From: an uncultured Methanobrevibacter sp.
GTDB taxonomy: Archaea > Methanobacteriota > Methanobacteria > Methanobacteriales > Methanobacteriaceae
Assembly (NCBI GenBank): GCA_900314635.1
Contig: OMVY01000008.1
Coordinates: 84,665 to 148,664, forward strand
DNA: 64,000 nucleotides
Direction of reading: 5' to 3'
In this document: positions 10,301-17,713 of the stretch, in pieces
Layout of the letters: each line of letters starts with the position of its first letter
Position numbering within the stretch: position 1 is the first letter of the stretch
Made by a program: the position numbers and the translations under genes
Notes under the pieces: generated by a model
Told to the model about the DNA's origin: nothing
What the model saw: only the letters and a program-made list of their open reading frames with translations
The model's database searches: none

Positions 10301-10550
10301 TGTCTTCAATCTTGAAAACCATTCTGATGCTTTAGATTTATATGAATATTTTTCCAATTCCAACATGCCAAAGAACATAACATACTATAAAAAACTGGCA
10401 ATGATGTTTAGGAATTTTGGAGATTATGAAAATGAACTGAATATTATTAAGGATTATTTCAATGATACTGATGTTGTAAATGAGCATGCTAATATGTGGT
10501 TTGTTAAAAGGTTAGTAACTCTTAATGAATTATATAATATTCCAATTTAA
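7371..10550 (+). CDS. DinG/XPD-like superfamily 2 helicase with DUF4145/HEPN-like N-terminus
   Basis: This 1059-aa protein has three parts. Residues about 1-140 (YPEIYDDCEEM ... FLHAGFAVEKAFKKFY ... KHSKAKHGG ... FNNKFDAEELAKNTHKIINCLL) look like the DUF4145/HEPN-type domain found at the N-terminus of some restriction subunits; this is inference from pattern alone. Residues about 165-350 are coiled coil. The rest is an XPD/DinG-type helicase: Walker A AGTGTGKS (about 408), a cysteine-rich insertion typical of the Fe-S domain (C at NYQCKKY, ENCEMGRC, FDCEY, NCIRNKDSCC), IIFDEAHN (about 545) and YGRGMRYQDDY (about 888). A helical tail with a coiled region follows. DinG proteins unwind 5'-3' and remove R-loops. 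It lies 20 bp after the 1042-aa gene and 67 bp before its paralogue. Confidence 0.8.
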   Translation: MSTQIVDSNFSFLVSEYPEIYDDCEEMDLSLIDGKYRHTFLHAGFAVEKAFKKFYKRKYTFKMTLGGLFFNYESKERLYSKLESIDLKDYVEYTLIYKHSKAKHGGIEFNNKFDAEELAKNTHKIINCLLYPEINLEYILPNDDEEWVLKQRSPVKIVENPVSRKDLENFFNQKLKENEITRNNEIAELKKELTSVISDNKSKVSEMVYEKIQNLYLLIIDLENNSLNDIRVEQTILKLIKENHIKLPKSLKDKYKELKSKVSRYEEENEIRDKNIRILIDETLAEIKEYSDEIPNEMKEHLNLIIDKFAEFEKFQQSYEDSLQEMVEKTVNELKKENKNKLTLSVQREINDLNRGFGNQWEYSDYSKINPKAEEYFPYAKAREGQLETVSEILEAIEKGYKYIILEAGTGTGKSAIAATLAHMSKDSYIITRTKQLQNQYYDNFRNLGFELIKGKNNYQCKKYLEENVWENCEMGRCVVENFDCEYKLSLNDLDNCIRNKDSCCQYRYNKAKALKSNVVITNYSYAFTEFTFNDDFTDRELIIFDEAHNIENQIMHFLDLRLPKNDIDEVNFSFSIEDAKSLAKKGYEDWLKFLDEVVTKYTLQISNLRSDINNIKTQLKNFEDEESLSEEDTHEKDKLKQKEKDLGKKVESFSQKSRVFRRVKNLIRLNPLNWVCNFNKKEIKGTYEISFCPIKIDKYADLFFQHGEICIFMSATILDYKNYAKWLGINEDEIYAIRRESPFDTHRNPIKTYENISLNYDNREKNAPKTIPIIEDILKKHENEKGIIHTVNNYFRDYLSDNLDSDRIISHNSYNRERKLKEFEESDEPLVFISPSMDEGVDLPGDKCRFQIIYKIPYPYLEKQVNIRKNIDMGWYHYNTIVRLLQTYGRGMRYQDDYCQTYFIDDTSNLFYWDNMLYNLIPDFFKNAIDIDQKEVIDVSQTSSSDESMLPISRDPVVPNPGFFDSDDSLVDGGTNVFNLENHSDALDLYEYFSNSNMPKNITYYKKLAMMFRNFGDYENELNIIKDYFNDTDVVNEHANMWFVKRLVTLNELYNIPI

Positions 10551-10617
10551 TTTGATGAGTTTAATTAATAACTATTTTTCATCATAAATAGCATTTAATT
10601 TATGGAAGGGGAATAAA

Positions 10618-12285
10618 TTGAATAGTGAAGAGAAAAGTTCAAGTCTCAACTGGATGTTCTATTGGTCATTGCCTGGGTACAAGCCGAGGGTTGCCCAGCA
10701 GAAGATACTCAATCGAATAATATGGGCTATCGAAAACGGATATAAAAACATAATCCTGGAGGCTGGAACAGGAATAGGAAAGTCTGCAATAGCTGTCACA
10801 CTTGCAAACATGTACAAGGATTCTTTTATTTTGACCATGACAAAACAGCTTCAAAACCAGTACAGGAATGATTTTCCAAGCCTTGTTGAAATCAAGGGAA
10901 GCGGAAACTACAAATGCAGGATAAAGGGAAACTGCGACTTCTGCATAAAAAAGGAACTGGAAGAAAAAAGATGTCCCGACTGCCTCTTCATTGATGCTTT
11001 CAACAGGGCTAAAAAGGCTGACAATGTCATAACAAATTATGACTTCTTCTATCTTGGCATTGTTCCAAATCTTGATGGAAGAAAGCTTCTCATTCTAGAC
11101 GAGGCCCATAATCTCGAGCGGAAGATGCTGCATCTCTCATCCTTTGCGCTGGATAGGGAGAGGATAATGATAAAATATGGAATCGACATCTTCGATTGCG
11201 TCATCAATGGGGATAAGACAGTATCCAAATTGAAGCGCGACACAAGCTACTGGGTTGACTTGTGCCAAAGGCTTTCTGAAAACTGCAAGGAAAAGATTCT
11301 GCAGATGGACATCTCCAGTGACACTCAAAGCTCTCTTGATGATTTCATGAACAATCCTGAAATCTTCGAGGAAAGGCAGGAGCTTAAAGAGGACATCGAT
11401 TACTACAACAAGATTGCAAGAAGGCTTTCAAGCCATGAACTCATCATCGATTTGCCTAAATACAGCGACATCAAAAAGGATGAGCTCTACAACAATGGAC
11501 TTCAGGCTGAATTCAAGCCATATTCTGTTACAGATGAAACTGCAAAGCTCCTGAACATGGCTGAAATATGCATATTCCTGACTGGAACACTGGGAGACAA
11601 GAAGAAGTTCTGTCAGTGGAACAACATAAACCCTGATGAAACATATCACATCTATCAGAAAAGCCCTTTCGAACTTGAAAACAGGCCTATAGTACTGGAT
11701 TTTGCAGGAAGATTAAGCGGAGACAACAAGGGCAGGCCTAATTGGAGAAGCAGAAAGGCCATAGATAAAATCAAGGAAATACTTGACGCCCACAGCAATG
11801 AAAAGGGAGTCATCCACACCTCAAGCACAGAACAGGCCTATTGGATATGTGAAAATCTAAAGGATTATGATTTGATAGTGGTTGAAGGGGATGAGAGAAA
11901 CAGAATTATCAATGATTTCACCCAGTCAGACAGAAAATCCGTTCTCATAGGTGCCTCATTGAAGGATGGAGTGGATTTCAAAGGTGACATATGCAGATTC
12001 CAGATAATGTTTAAAATGCCTTATCCACAATTGAACGAGCTAGTGCAATACAGGAAGAGGCAGGACAGGTCATGGTATTTCTACCAGGCTGTGATGGCTC
12101 TAATGCAGGCTTATGGAAGGGGAATACGGGATATGGATGATTATTGTACAATGTATATAATTGATTCCTCATTCAAAAGGCTTTTTGATTACAATCGAAA
12201 GTTCTTCAACAAGTATTTTGAAGAAGCCGTATTGGCAGCTAGAAAAGAGATGAAGGCTAGAAATAGGAAGAAATCCAATGATTGA
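10618..12285 (+). CDS. DinG/XPD-like superfamily 2 helicase, compact form
   Basis: This 555-aa protein is the helicase core alone: Walker A AGTGIGKS (about residue 51), an Fe-S type cysteine cluster (YKC, NCDFC, RCPDC; about 99-122), LILDEAHN (about 158) and YGRGIRDMDDY (about 498). It is paralogous to the C-terminal two thirds of the 1059-aa protein and to the relic at 3876. The start is a TTG at 10618 behind GGAAGGGGAA; the relic keeps the same upstream sequence with GTG in that position, which supports the non-ATG start. The gene is visibly richer in G+C and AGG/AAG/CTC codons than the genes at 588-10550, more like the housekeeping genes. It may be the ancestral chromosomal copy, or may have arrived separately. 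Confidence 0.85.
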   Translation: MNSEEKSSSLNWMFYWSLPGYKPRVAQQKILNRIIWAIENGYKNIILEAGTGIGKSAIAVTLANMYKDSFILTMTKQLQNQYRNDFPSLVEIKGSGNYKCRIKGNCDFCIKKELEEKRCPDCLFIDAFNRAKKADNVITNYDFFYLGIVPNLDGRKLLILDEAHNLERKMLHLSSFALDRERIMIKYGIDIFDCVINGDKTVSKLKRDTSYWVDLCQRLSENCKEKILQMDISSDTQSSLDDFMNNPEIFEERQELKEDIDYYNKIARRLSSHELIIDLPKYSDIKKDELYNNGLQAEFKPYSVTDETAKLLNMAEICIFLTGTLGDKKKFCQWNNINPDETYHIYQKSPFELENRPIVLDFAGRLSGDNKGRPNWRSRKAIDKIKEILDAHSNEKGVIHTSSTEQAYWICENLKDYDLIVVEGDERNRIINDFTQSDRKSVLIGASLKDGVDFKGDICRFQIMFKMPYPQLNELVQYRKRQDRSWYFYQAVMALMQAYGRGIRDMDDYCTMYIIDSSFKRLFDYNRKFFNKYFEEAVLAARKEMKARNRKKSND

Positions 12286-12412
12286 TTATGATAATAAATT
12301 TTTTGCTTTAAGCGAATTTGTTTTGCTTAATGAAAAACATGTAATCTCTTATCATAAAAAATTTTATATGTTAACATAAACATAATAGTTTTAACTATAA
12401 GGAGGTGATAAT

Positions 12413-12751
12413 GTGGATAAAAGGAAAATTGCTGTGGTGGCTCTGCTTGTTGTGTTTGTTGTTGGAATGAGCCTGTCTACTGTAAGCGCATCTAAAACAG
12501 TCAAGATCGGTAAATACAAATGCAAATTATCCAAGAAGGATATTAAAAAAATCAAAAAGGGCAAACAGGTCACAAAAAGCTCAGGCAAATACATCAAATA
12601 CAGGGATTATTCAACTCATAAGATTAAAAAAGCCAAAGTTAAAATTTCTGTCAGTAAACGCTCCAACGATGGGGGAACTGTAAAAGGCAAATATTATGTA
12701 GAATCATGGTCTTCCCAAGGCCCTATTAAATACAAATGGATCAGATTATAA
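12413..12751 (+). CDS. Small basic secreted protein, function unknown
   Basis: This 112-aa protein starts with GTG behind a strong GGAGGTGAT site at 12401. The N-terminus is a clear signal peptide: a KRK charge cluster, then AVVALLVVFVVGMSL and a probable cleavage after TVSASA-like residues near position 27. The mature part, about 85 residues, is Lys-rich and strongly basic (KIKKGKQ, HKIKKAKVKI) and ends in a hydrophobic/aromatic segment (YKWIRL). No enzymatic motif is seen. The charge would suit binding to an anionic wall polymer or to DNA outside the cell. It has its own AT-rich 127-bp upstream region, so it is probably not in the helicase operon. Confidence 0.7.
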   Translation: MDKRKIAVVALLVVFVVGMSLSTVSASKTVKIGKYKCKLSKKDIKKIKKGKQVTKSSGKYIKYRDYSTHKIKKAKVKISVSKRSNDGGTVKGKYYVESWSSQGPIKYKWIRL

Positions 12752-12949
12752 TCTATTATTTCTTTTTTAGGTTTTCGTCGAAATTTAAAATTCTTATAAG
12801 TTTTTAATTTTAATTTAATTAGGATATTCGGCAGATAACCTTTTAATCTTCTTTTTTTAAATTTGAGTATTATTTTTAAGAGACGGGAAACTCACGCTTT
12901 TTATTATACAGACAAGTAAACTAATTTTATTTAATTTTTTCAATCCTTT

Positions 12950-12987
12950 GGAATATTTTTAGTAAAATTTATATGTGAAAATATTCC
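12950..12987. promoter_or_regulatory. Inverted repeat, likely operator of the XRE regulator
   Basis: GGAATATTTT at 12950-12959 and AAAATATTCC at 12978-12987 form a perfect 10-bp inverted repeat with an 18-bp spacer. It lies 36 bp before the start codon of the XRE regulator and spans the likely promoter (TAAAATTTATATG). This is the expected place for autoregulation by a helix-turn-helix dimer. Confidence 0.55.
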
Positions 12988-13022
12988 AATATAGTATCAT
13001 ATCAATACTGGAGTTTAAAATT

Positions 13023-13352
13023 ATGACTGAAACTGTTGGTGAAAGATTAAAAAGAATAAGATTAGAACATAATTTTACTCAAAAACAAATTGCAGATTAT
13101 CTTGGATTTAAACAAGGACAAATAGCTAAATTAGAAAGTAATGAAAGAACATTAAAGAGTGATTCATTAATAAAGCTCTCAAATCTTTACAGATGCTCTC
13201 CAGAATATATAATATTAGGTATTGGGGAGTATTCCAAAACTAATATGGCATTCAGGTCAAAAGAGAAAAACCTGTCCTTGGAGGATATAGCGGAAATGAA
13301 TAGGATAATTGATAATCTGGAATTCCTGTCTAGGATTACAAATGAGCAGTAG
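13023..13352 (+). CDS. XRE-family helix-turn-helix transcriptional regulator
   Basis: This 109-aa protein has a canonical Cro/C1-type HTH in its first 60 residues: GERLKRIRLEHNFTQKQIADYLGFKQGQIAKLESNERTL is the usual helix 1-4 pattern. The acidic C-terminal helix probably dimerises. I chose ATG 13023 because GGAG stands 9 bases upstream; a longer reading from GTG 12975 would run through the inverted repeat. It precedes an ImmA/IrrE-type protease gene and a PIN gene, an arrangement in which the protease typically cleaves the repressor after a signal. The 3' end of the gene is tandemly duplicated (13311-13397). Confidence 0.85.
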   Translation: MTETVGERLKRIRLEHNFTQKQIADYLGFKQGQIAKLESNERTLKSDSLIKLSNLYRCSPEYIILGIGEYSKTNMAFRSKEKNLSLEDIAEMNRIIDNLEFLSRITNEQ

Positions 13353-13397
13353 AATGATAAATCTGGAATTCCTGTCCAGGATTACAAACGAGGAATA
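13311..13397 (+). repeat. Tandem duplication of the 3' end of the XRE gene
   Basis: The block GATAATCTGGAATTCCTGTC... at 13311-13351 recurs with a few changes at 13356-13397 (period about 45-46). The first copy codes for the C-terminus of the regulator and its stop; the second is untranslated spacer. Confidence 0.8.
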
Positions 13398-13480
13398 GAT
13401 AATGATATTTCTCTCTAGAGTTAATTGCAGTAGAAGGATATATTGGGGATTCTTGGGAGTTATTAACTTAAGGAGCAAAC

Positions 13481-14206
13481 ATGAAAGAAGATTATTTTGA
13501 AATGAATGAACTGGCTTGTGGATGCAGAAGACAATGGAAGATTGATGTAAATGATTCCATTGATATATTCTCACTTGCCATAAACAAGATGAAAAACCTG
13601 ACAATAGTTTTCAAGAAAATGGATGATGATTTAAGCGGTGCTTGCCTTAAGCTGGATAAGGAAAACATAATATTCGTCAATTCAAAACATAGGAAGGGTA
13701 GGCAGGCATTCACAATAGCACACGAATTGTATCATTTGAAATATGATGAAAACAATTTCAATATCTGTGCGCTTAACAGTGATGATGAGATAGAGAAAAA
13801 AGCGGATCTTTTTGCATCATGCCTGATAATGCCACATGGAGCTTTGGAAAGCTATAAACTGAACAATGGCATTGAAAAATGGGACCTGGATTCCATCATA
13901 GATGCCGAGCAGTATTTCCAGATATCACATCAAGCCTTGTTATGGAGGCTCAGACACTTTTTAAATGACATCAGCTATGAGGAATACATGTCATATAAGG
14001 AAAATGTTATGTATAACGCATCAATCAGAGGCTATGACTTAAGCCTGTACACTCCATATTTGAATAAGGAATATCTCACCATTGGAAACTACATTAAATT
14101 GACACAGAAGGCATATGAGAATGATTTAATATCATCTGGAAAAAAAGAGGAATTGTTATTGGACGCCTTCCGAGAGGATATTGTCTATAATCTTGATTCA
14201 TTTTAA
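13481..14206 (+). CDS. ImmA/IrrE-family metallopeptidase
   Basis: This 241-aa protein has the gluzincin motif HELYH in AFTIAHELYHLKYDE at about residue 84, followed by an acidic EKKADLFASCLIMP segment that supplies the third zinc ligand, as in ImmA/IrrE proteins. These peptidases cleave HTH repressors in mobile elements and stress regulons. AAGGAGCAAAC precedes the ATG. The gene lies 128 bp after the XRE regulator and 12 bp before a PIN gene, so the peptidase and PIN genes form one operon. The natural substrate is probably the XRE protein; that is inference from the arrangement. Confidence 0.85.
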   Translation: MKEDYFEMNELACGCRRQWKIDVNDSIDIFSLAINKMKNLTIVFKKMDDDLSGACLKLDKENIIFVNSKHRKGRQAFTIAHELYHLKYDENNFNICALNSDDEIEKKADLFASCLIMPHGALESYKLNNGIEKWDLDSIIDAEQYFQISHQALLWRLRHFLNDISYEEYMSYKENVMYNASIRGYDLSLYTPYLNKEYLTIGNYIKLTQKAYENDLISSGKKEELLLDAFREDIVYNLDSF

Positions 14207-14218
14207 GCAGGTGATATG

Positions 14219-14746
14219 ATGAAGCCTGTTTTTTATGATACCGATTGCTTGAGTTGTTTTATTGTCATAAATGATACATCTGTTTTAGAGAAGTTGTTTG
14301 ATTGTATTTATGTCCCTTTTGAAGTTTATGATGAATTTGACAGACCACATATCCAAGATTATAAAAATAGGATTGATAGGCTGATTGATAAGGGATTTGT
14401 TAAAATAGTGACTTTTGACACCCGTGAGGATGATTACCTTCTTTACATGAAGCTCTCTTCTGAATATTTCAGCGATAAGCCCATTGGAAAGGGAGAAGCT
14501 GCAGCAATAGCGCATGCTAAAAAACATAATGGTATTGTTGCAAGCAATAACACCCGTGATGTGATGCCTTATGTTGTAAAATATGACCTGGAAAGAATCA
14601 CAACTGGCGATATATTGGTGATGGCATTAAAAGAGGGAATCATTACTGAAAATGAAGGAAATCTTATGTGGTCCGGGATGTTAAATAGAAATCGCTGGTT
14701 GAATGCTGATAGTTTTACTGCTTATTTAAATAAAAAAAATAGATAA
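14219..14746 (+). CDS. PIN-domain protein, DUF3368-like, putative toxin ribonuclease
   Basis: This 175-aa protein begins VFYDTDCLSCF, with the first acidic residue pair of a PIN fold. It continues with VYDEF (about residue 38), GKGEAAAIAHAK (about 90; the conserved Glu region of DUF3368-like PIN proteins) and VASNNTRDVMP (about 105). The last catalytic position is unusual (ASNN rather than SDD), so activity is not certain. Two adjacent ATGs exist; 14219 has better spacing from GGTGA at 14210 than 14216 does. PIN proteins are Mg-dependent RNases and often toxins. No conventional small antitoxin is adjacent, so the XRE/ImmA pair may control it. Confidence 0.75.
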   Translation: MKPVFYDTDCLSCFIVINDTSVLEKLFDCIYVPFEVYDEFDRPHIQDYKNRIDRLIDKGFVKIVTFDTREDDYLLYMKLSSEYFSDKPIGKGEAAAIAHAKKHNGIVASNNTRDVMPYVVKYDLERITTGDILVMALKEGIITENEGNLMWSGMLNRNRWLNADSFTAYLNKKNR

Positions 14747-14815
14747 AGAGTGATTATTAAAAAATAATATACTCTGGAAAAATTTGAAAAGATTCAATTA
14801 ATCAAGCAACATGAT

Positions 14816-15544
14816 TTAGAAATCATCGAGGGTTATGAAGCCTTCGGCATCGCAGTACTTCTTAAAATCACAATACTTGCATAAAAACTGCCTGTTAGGA
14901 GTGAACTCCTTTTTCTCAATTTTCTCTCTAATTTCATACATCAGTTCGATCTTGCTCTCGTATTCCCTTTGTGTGCATATGATCGCATTCTTGTTTTCGT
15001 CATCGAACATCAGCTCGCTGTATTTTCCATCCTTGGTAAAGAATATTCCAGCATATCTTACCTTCTTTTGAGGATACTTGTCTTCAATAAGCATCTTGTA
15101 ATAGCACAATTCAGTAACATATTTCTTTACAGTATGTGACCTTCCGCTTTTATAATCAATCACTGTAAGCTCGCCGTCTTTTTCAAGCACTATATCGGCA
15201 AGTCCTGAGAAGTTGTACCTTTCACTCAGGAGATACTCCTCTGCGCTGAATACCTCATACTCCTCATCAATCAGCTTTTCTGTGAAGAATGAAGCCATAT
15301 GAATGCAATGTTTTTTATAGTCTCCCTCATAGGCTGCTTCAAGTTCAAGAAGGGTTTTCAAAATGTCAATGGACTTGTCTCTTTTCCATATGTTGATGAA
15401 GTCCTCGGCAATCTGGTGGACATCGGATCCTATTTTAAAGTATATGTTTTGAGGAACCTTGATTTCATCTATGTATCTGTATCTGAATTTCCTAGGGCAC
15501 TGAAGATAATCGTTTATTTTTGACTTTGACAGTTTGTAGCTCAT
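14816..15544 (-). CDS. Cas4/RecB-like PD-(D/E)XK nuclease
   Basis: This complete 242-aa protein is paralogous to the partial gene at 1-430. Motifs in order are YLQCPRKFRYRY (first cluster Cys), GLADIVLEKDG (catalytic Asp), LTVIDYKSGR (the D/E-x-K pair, about residue 131) and a C-terminal CKYCDFKKYC that completes an Fe-S cysteine set. Length and order match Cas4-like exonucleases. Start: ATG 15544; GTG 15553 is an in-frame alternative. It is convergent with the PIN gene. No adaptation genes or spacers are nearby, so a stand-alone repair or defence nuclease is likelier than a CRISPR protein. Confidence 0.85.
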   Translation of the reverse strand: MSYKLSKSKINDYLQCPRKFRYRYIDEIKVPQNIYFKIGSDVHQIAEDFINIWKRDKSIDILKTLLELEAAYEGDYKKHCIHMASFFTEKLIDEEYEVFSAEEYLLSERYNFSGLADIVLEKDGELTVIDYKSGRSHTVKKYVTELCYYKMLIEDKYPQKKVRYAGIFFTKDGKYSELMFDDENKNAIICTQREYESKIELMYEIREKIEKKEFTPNRQFLCKYCDFKKYCDAEGFITLDDF

Positions 15545-16494
15545 ATCACTCACTTTACCTGTTTTTTCTAATAAATCATATAATGTTTTGTTGATTATTG
15601 ATTTTAAAATTTTCTTGTTTTTCCAAGATATAAACTGATTTTAGTGAATAAAATTAAAATGAGATTTTTTTTTATTTGGAAAAAAAATAGTTGACTTTTT
15701 TTTAAAAAAGTTTGGAAAAGTAGTTTTGAAAAAGAATGGGTTGAACCCATTCTTCTTTTTTTTCAGAAAATTACATACAATGACCGAACATCATTTGATG
15801 TAATAATATTATGGAAGTAATACTATTTAAACTCTTTTATTTCCTAAATAAAAACATATTTTTAAATTAAAATCAATTTAACAAGTTCACATCAATTTTA
15901 TAAACTAATAAACTATTTATTTTAAATAGTTTGGCTAATAAATCATTTATTCTAAATTTGATAAACTCAGAATATGGATGATATTAAATGGATGTGGTAG
16001 AATGACGATATAAAATTTTCTAAAAGGGCTTTTTCAAAGATATTGTTATTTGAAAGTTTTTATAAAAAATAGGAATTTTGATTTTTTTATTAAAAATAAT
16101 TAAATTAATCACAGTAGAGCAAAACCTTTAACTAGCTAACAAAAATAATTAGCTCCGGTAATATTTAATATATTTCAAGGTTTCTCTAAAAAATAGTCGA
16201 AAGCAATGGTTTTAAAAATTATTAATGCATGAAATAAGTAATATTTCTTTTTAATTTAAGTTAAAAAGATTTTTAAAAAATAAATAGGTTTAAATAAGAT
16301 GAAATCTTAAGTAATATCACGATTAAAGTCTTTTAAGGCTTTATTTTTTTCATGAATAGTTTTACATGGTAAACCTAAACCAATTTAATAAAAAATTTAA
16401 AATAAGAAAAAACATGTCATTTTTAAAAGAAAACTTTTCATATTTAAATGGGATTTAAAGCATCGATAAGAAAAATAAAATTATGGAGGACAAA
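15545..16494. other. 950-bp AT-rich gap without a recognisable gene
   Basis: No coding region with a start site and codon bias was found on either strand. It contains the promoter of the leftward nuclease, a hairpin with T-run (15732-15765), a perfect 10-bp inverted repeat (AAACTATTTA at 15910 and TAAATAGTTT at 15923) and an AGCTAA/TTAGCT pair near 16135-16153. TATTTAAATG at about 16441 is a plausible TATA box for the gene pair that follows. Confidence 0.5.
15732..15765 (+). terminator. Hairpin followed by T-run
   Basis: AAGAATGGG (15732-15740) pairs with CCCATTCTT (15746-15754) around a 5-base loop, and CTTTTTTTTT follows. It looks like an intrinsic terminator on the plus strand, yet no plus-strand gene ends upstream. 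It may mark an unannotated transcript or serve as a transcription barrier. Confidence 0.5.
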
Positions 16495-17022
16495 ATGCAG
16501 GCAAATATCACCAAAACAGAAATAATTGACTTGGAGCAGTACTGGAATATTTTCATCGGATTAATGGAGAGAATAACCCATGATCTATCAATGATGATTA
16601 AAAACACTCCGCAAGAGGAATCTTCAGCTAAAACAATCATCAATGAAATTTTTGATATTGGAGAGCAAATAGCCGAATATCTAAAATACAATCATGTTAT
16701 CAAAGAGGAATACTACGATTTTGTAGATATTCTGGATTTAATTGAAGAAATTCTGACTAATAACTTTTCCAAGGAAAACATTCAGATTGTTATAAATATT
16801 CTGGAAAGATTGAATGAGATAACTAAATATAAATTAATGCTCATGGAAGGAAATGGAGACAATGTCATGTCTTCAAAAAACCGGGAAATTTTTAAAAAGG
16901 AATATTTGGAGTTTGAAAGGGACTTGTTCTACTTTAAAAAGGATTATTACAAGGATTTTACTGCCGATAAGAGAGCAAAAGAATATTTTGAAATCTTTAG
17001 AGATGTTTTGATGGAGGAATAA
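16495..17022 (+). CDS. Helical protein of unknown function, partner of a PIN protein
   Basis: This 175-aa, wholly helical and acidic protein has no recognised domain. I chose ATG 16495 over the upstream ATG 16483 because GGAGGA (16485-16490) overlaps the upstream codon and sits 4 bases before 16495. Heptad-like leucines and isoleucines run through the middle (DILDLIEEILTNNF, IVINILERLNEI), and charged aromatic-rich helices end the protein (FERDLFYFKKDYYKDF). Its stop is one base from the ATG of the PIN gene, so the two are translationally coupled. By position it could be the antitoxin or partner of the PIN protein; this is inference. Confidence 0.7.
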   Translation: MQANITKTEIIDLEQYWNIFIGLMERITHDLSMMIKNTPQEESSAKTIINEIFDIGEQIAEYLKYNHVIKEEYYDFVDILDLIEEILTNNFSKENIQIVINILERLNEITKYKLMLMEGNGDNVMSSKNREIFKKEYLEFERDLFYFKKDYYKDFTADKRAKEYFEIFRDVLMEE

Positions 17023-17023
17023 T

Positions 17024-17713
17024 ATGGATTTATTTTTAGACAGCAATGTGATCATAGGTTATTCATTATATTTGGACCCATGGCATAAATACGCAGAAAA
17101 TGTTTTTGAAAAAGAAAATAAGTCTTATTGGTCAAAAACTGTAAAAAAAGAGTCTGAAAATAAGATTATTGAAAAAATGAACATTTACAATTCTTTTTTC
17201 ATAGAACTTAAATCCAATCTTCAAAAAATTAATGATAACTTTGGCAAATGCATTATATCAAAAGAAGAGTTTTTCAGTACTTTATTAAAAACACAAAATA
17301 AAAAAATTTCAATTCAAAATAAGCGAAAAATCGGAGAATCTATTTGGAATGAAGGTGGTTGGTATGATGAAGCAAATACTCAAGAACTGTTAAAAACCAT
17401 TTCTAAAATTAAAATCATATTAAATTCTACTAGTGAGGTAAATTATAATCATTGCTTGGAAAATTTAATATTACATTATAGAAACAAGCAGTATGAAAGT
17501 ATTTTAGAATCATTCAATAATTTAAATGTTAGAAATTCGTATATTTTTCTCCATTATCCAGATAATATTATTATTCTGGATGCACATGATTTAGCATGCA
17601 GTGGTATAGACTTGGAATTTATAACAGGTGATAAAAAATTGCTTAAATTCAAAAAATCGATTTTGGATTTGACTAATATAAATCAAATGACATTTCTTGG
17701 AGACGTTAATTAA
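17024..17713 (+). CDS. PIN-domain-like protein, putative ribonuclease
   Basis: This 229-aa protein starts LFLDSNVIIGYSL, a typical first PIN strand with catalytic Asp. It ends with IILDAHDLACSGIDLEFITGDKKLLKFK, which carries the third and fourth acidic positions and the closing xTxDxxL strand. The middle, about 110 residues, is longer than in VapC toxins (about 130 aa in total) and is Lys-rich, so it belongs to a larger PIN subfamily. GGAGG in the end of the preceding gene serves as ribosome binding site. Codon use is extremely AT-rich, as in the island to the left. Confidence 0.75.
   Translation: MDLFLDSNVIIGYSLYLDPWHKYAENVFEKENKSYWSKTVKKESENKIIEKMNIYNSFFIELKSNLQKINDNFGKCIISKEEFFSTLLKTQNKKISIQNKRKIGESIWNEGGWYDEANTQELLKTISKIKIILNSTSEVNYNHCLENLILHYRNKQYESILESFNNLNVRNSYIFLHYPDNIIILDAHDLACSGIDLEFITGDKKLLKFKKSILDLTNINQMTFLGDVN

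Noticed and set aside
12975..13022. Longer N-terminus for the XRE regulator from GTG 12975
   Set aside because: It would run through the right arm of the inverted repeat and has no ribosome binding site, while ATG 13023 has GGAG at suitable distance.
1..15544. CRISPR locus suggested by two Cas4-like nucleases
   Set aside because: No repeat-spacer array and no Cas1, Cas2 or effector genes were found; the tandem repeats in the window lack unique spacers.
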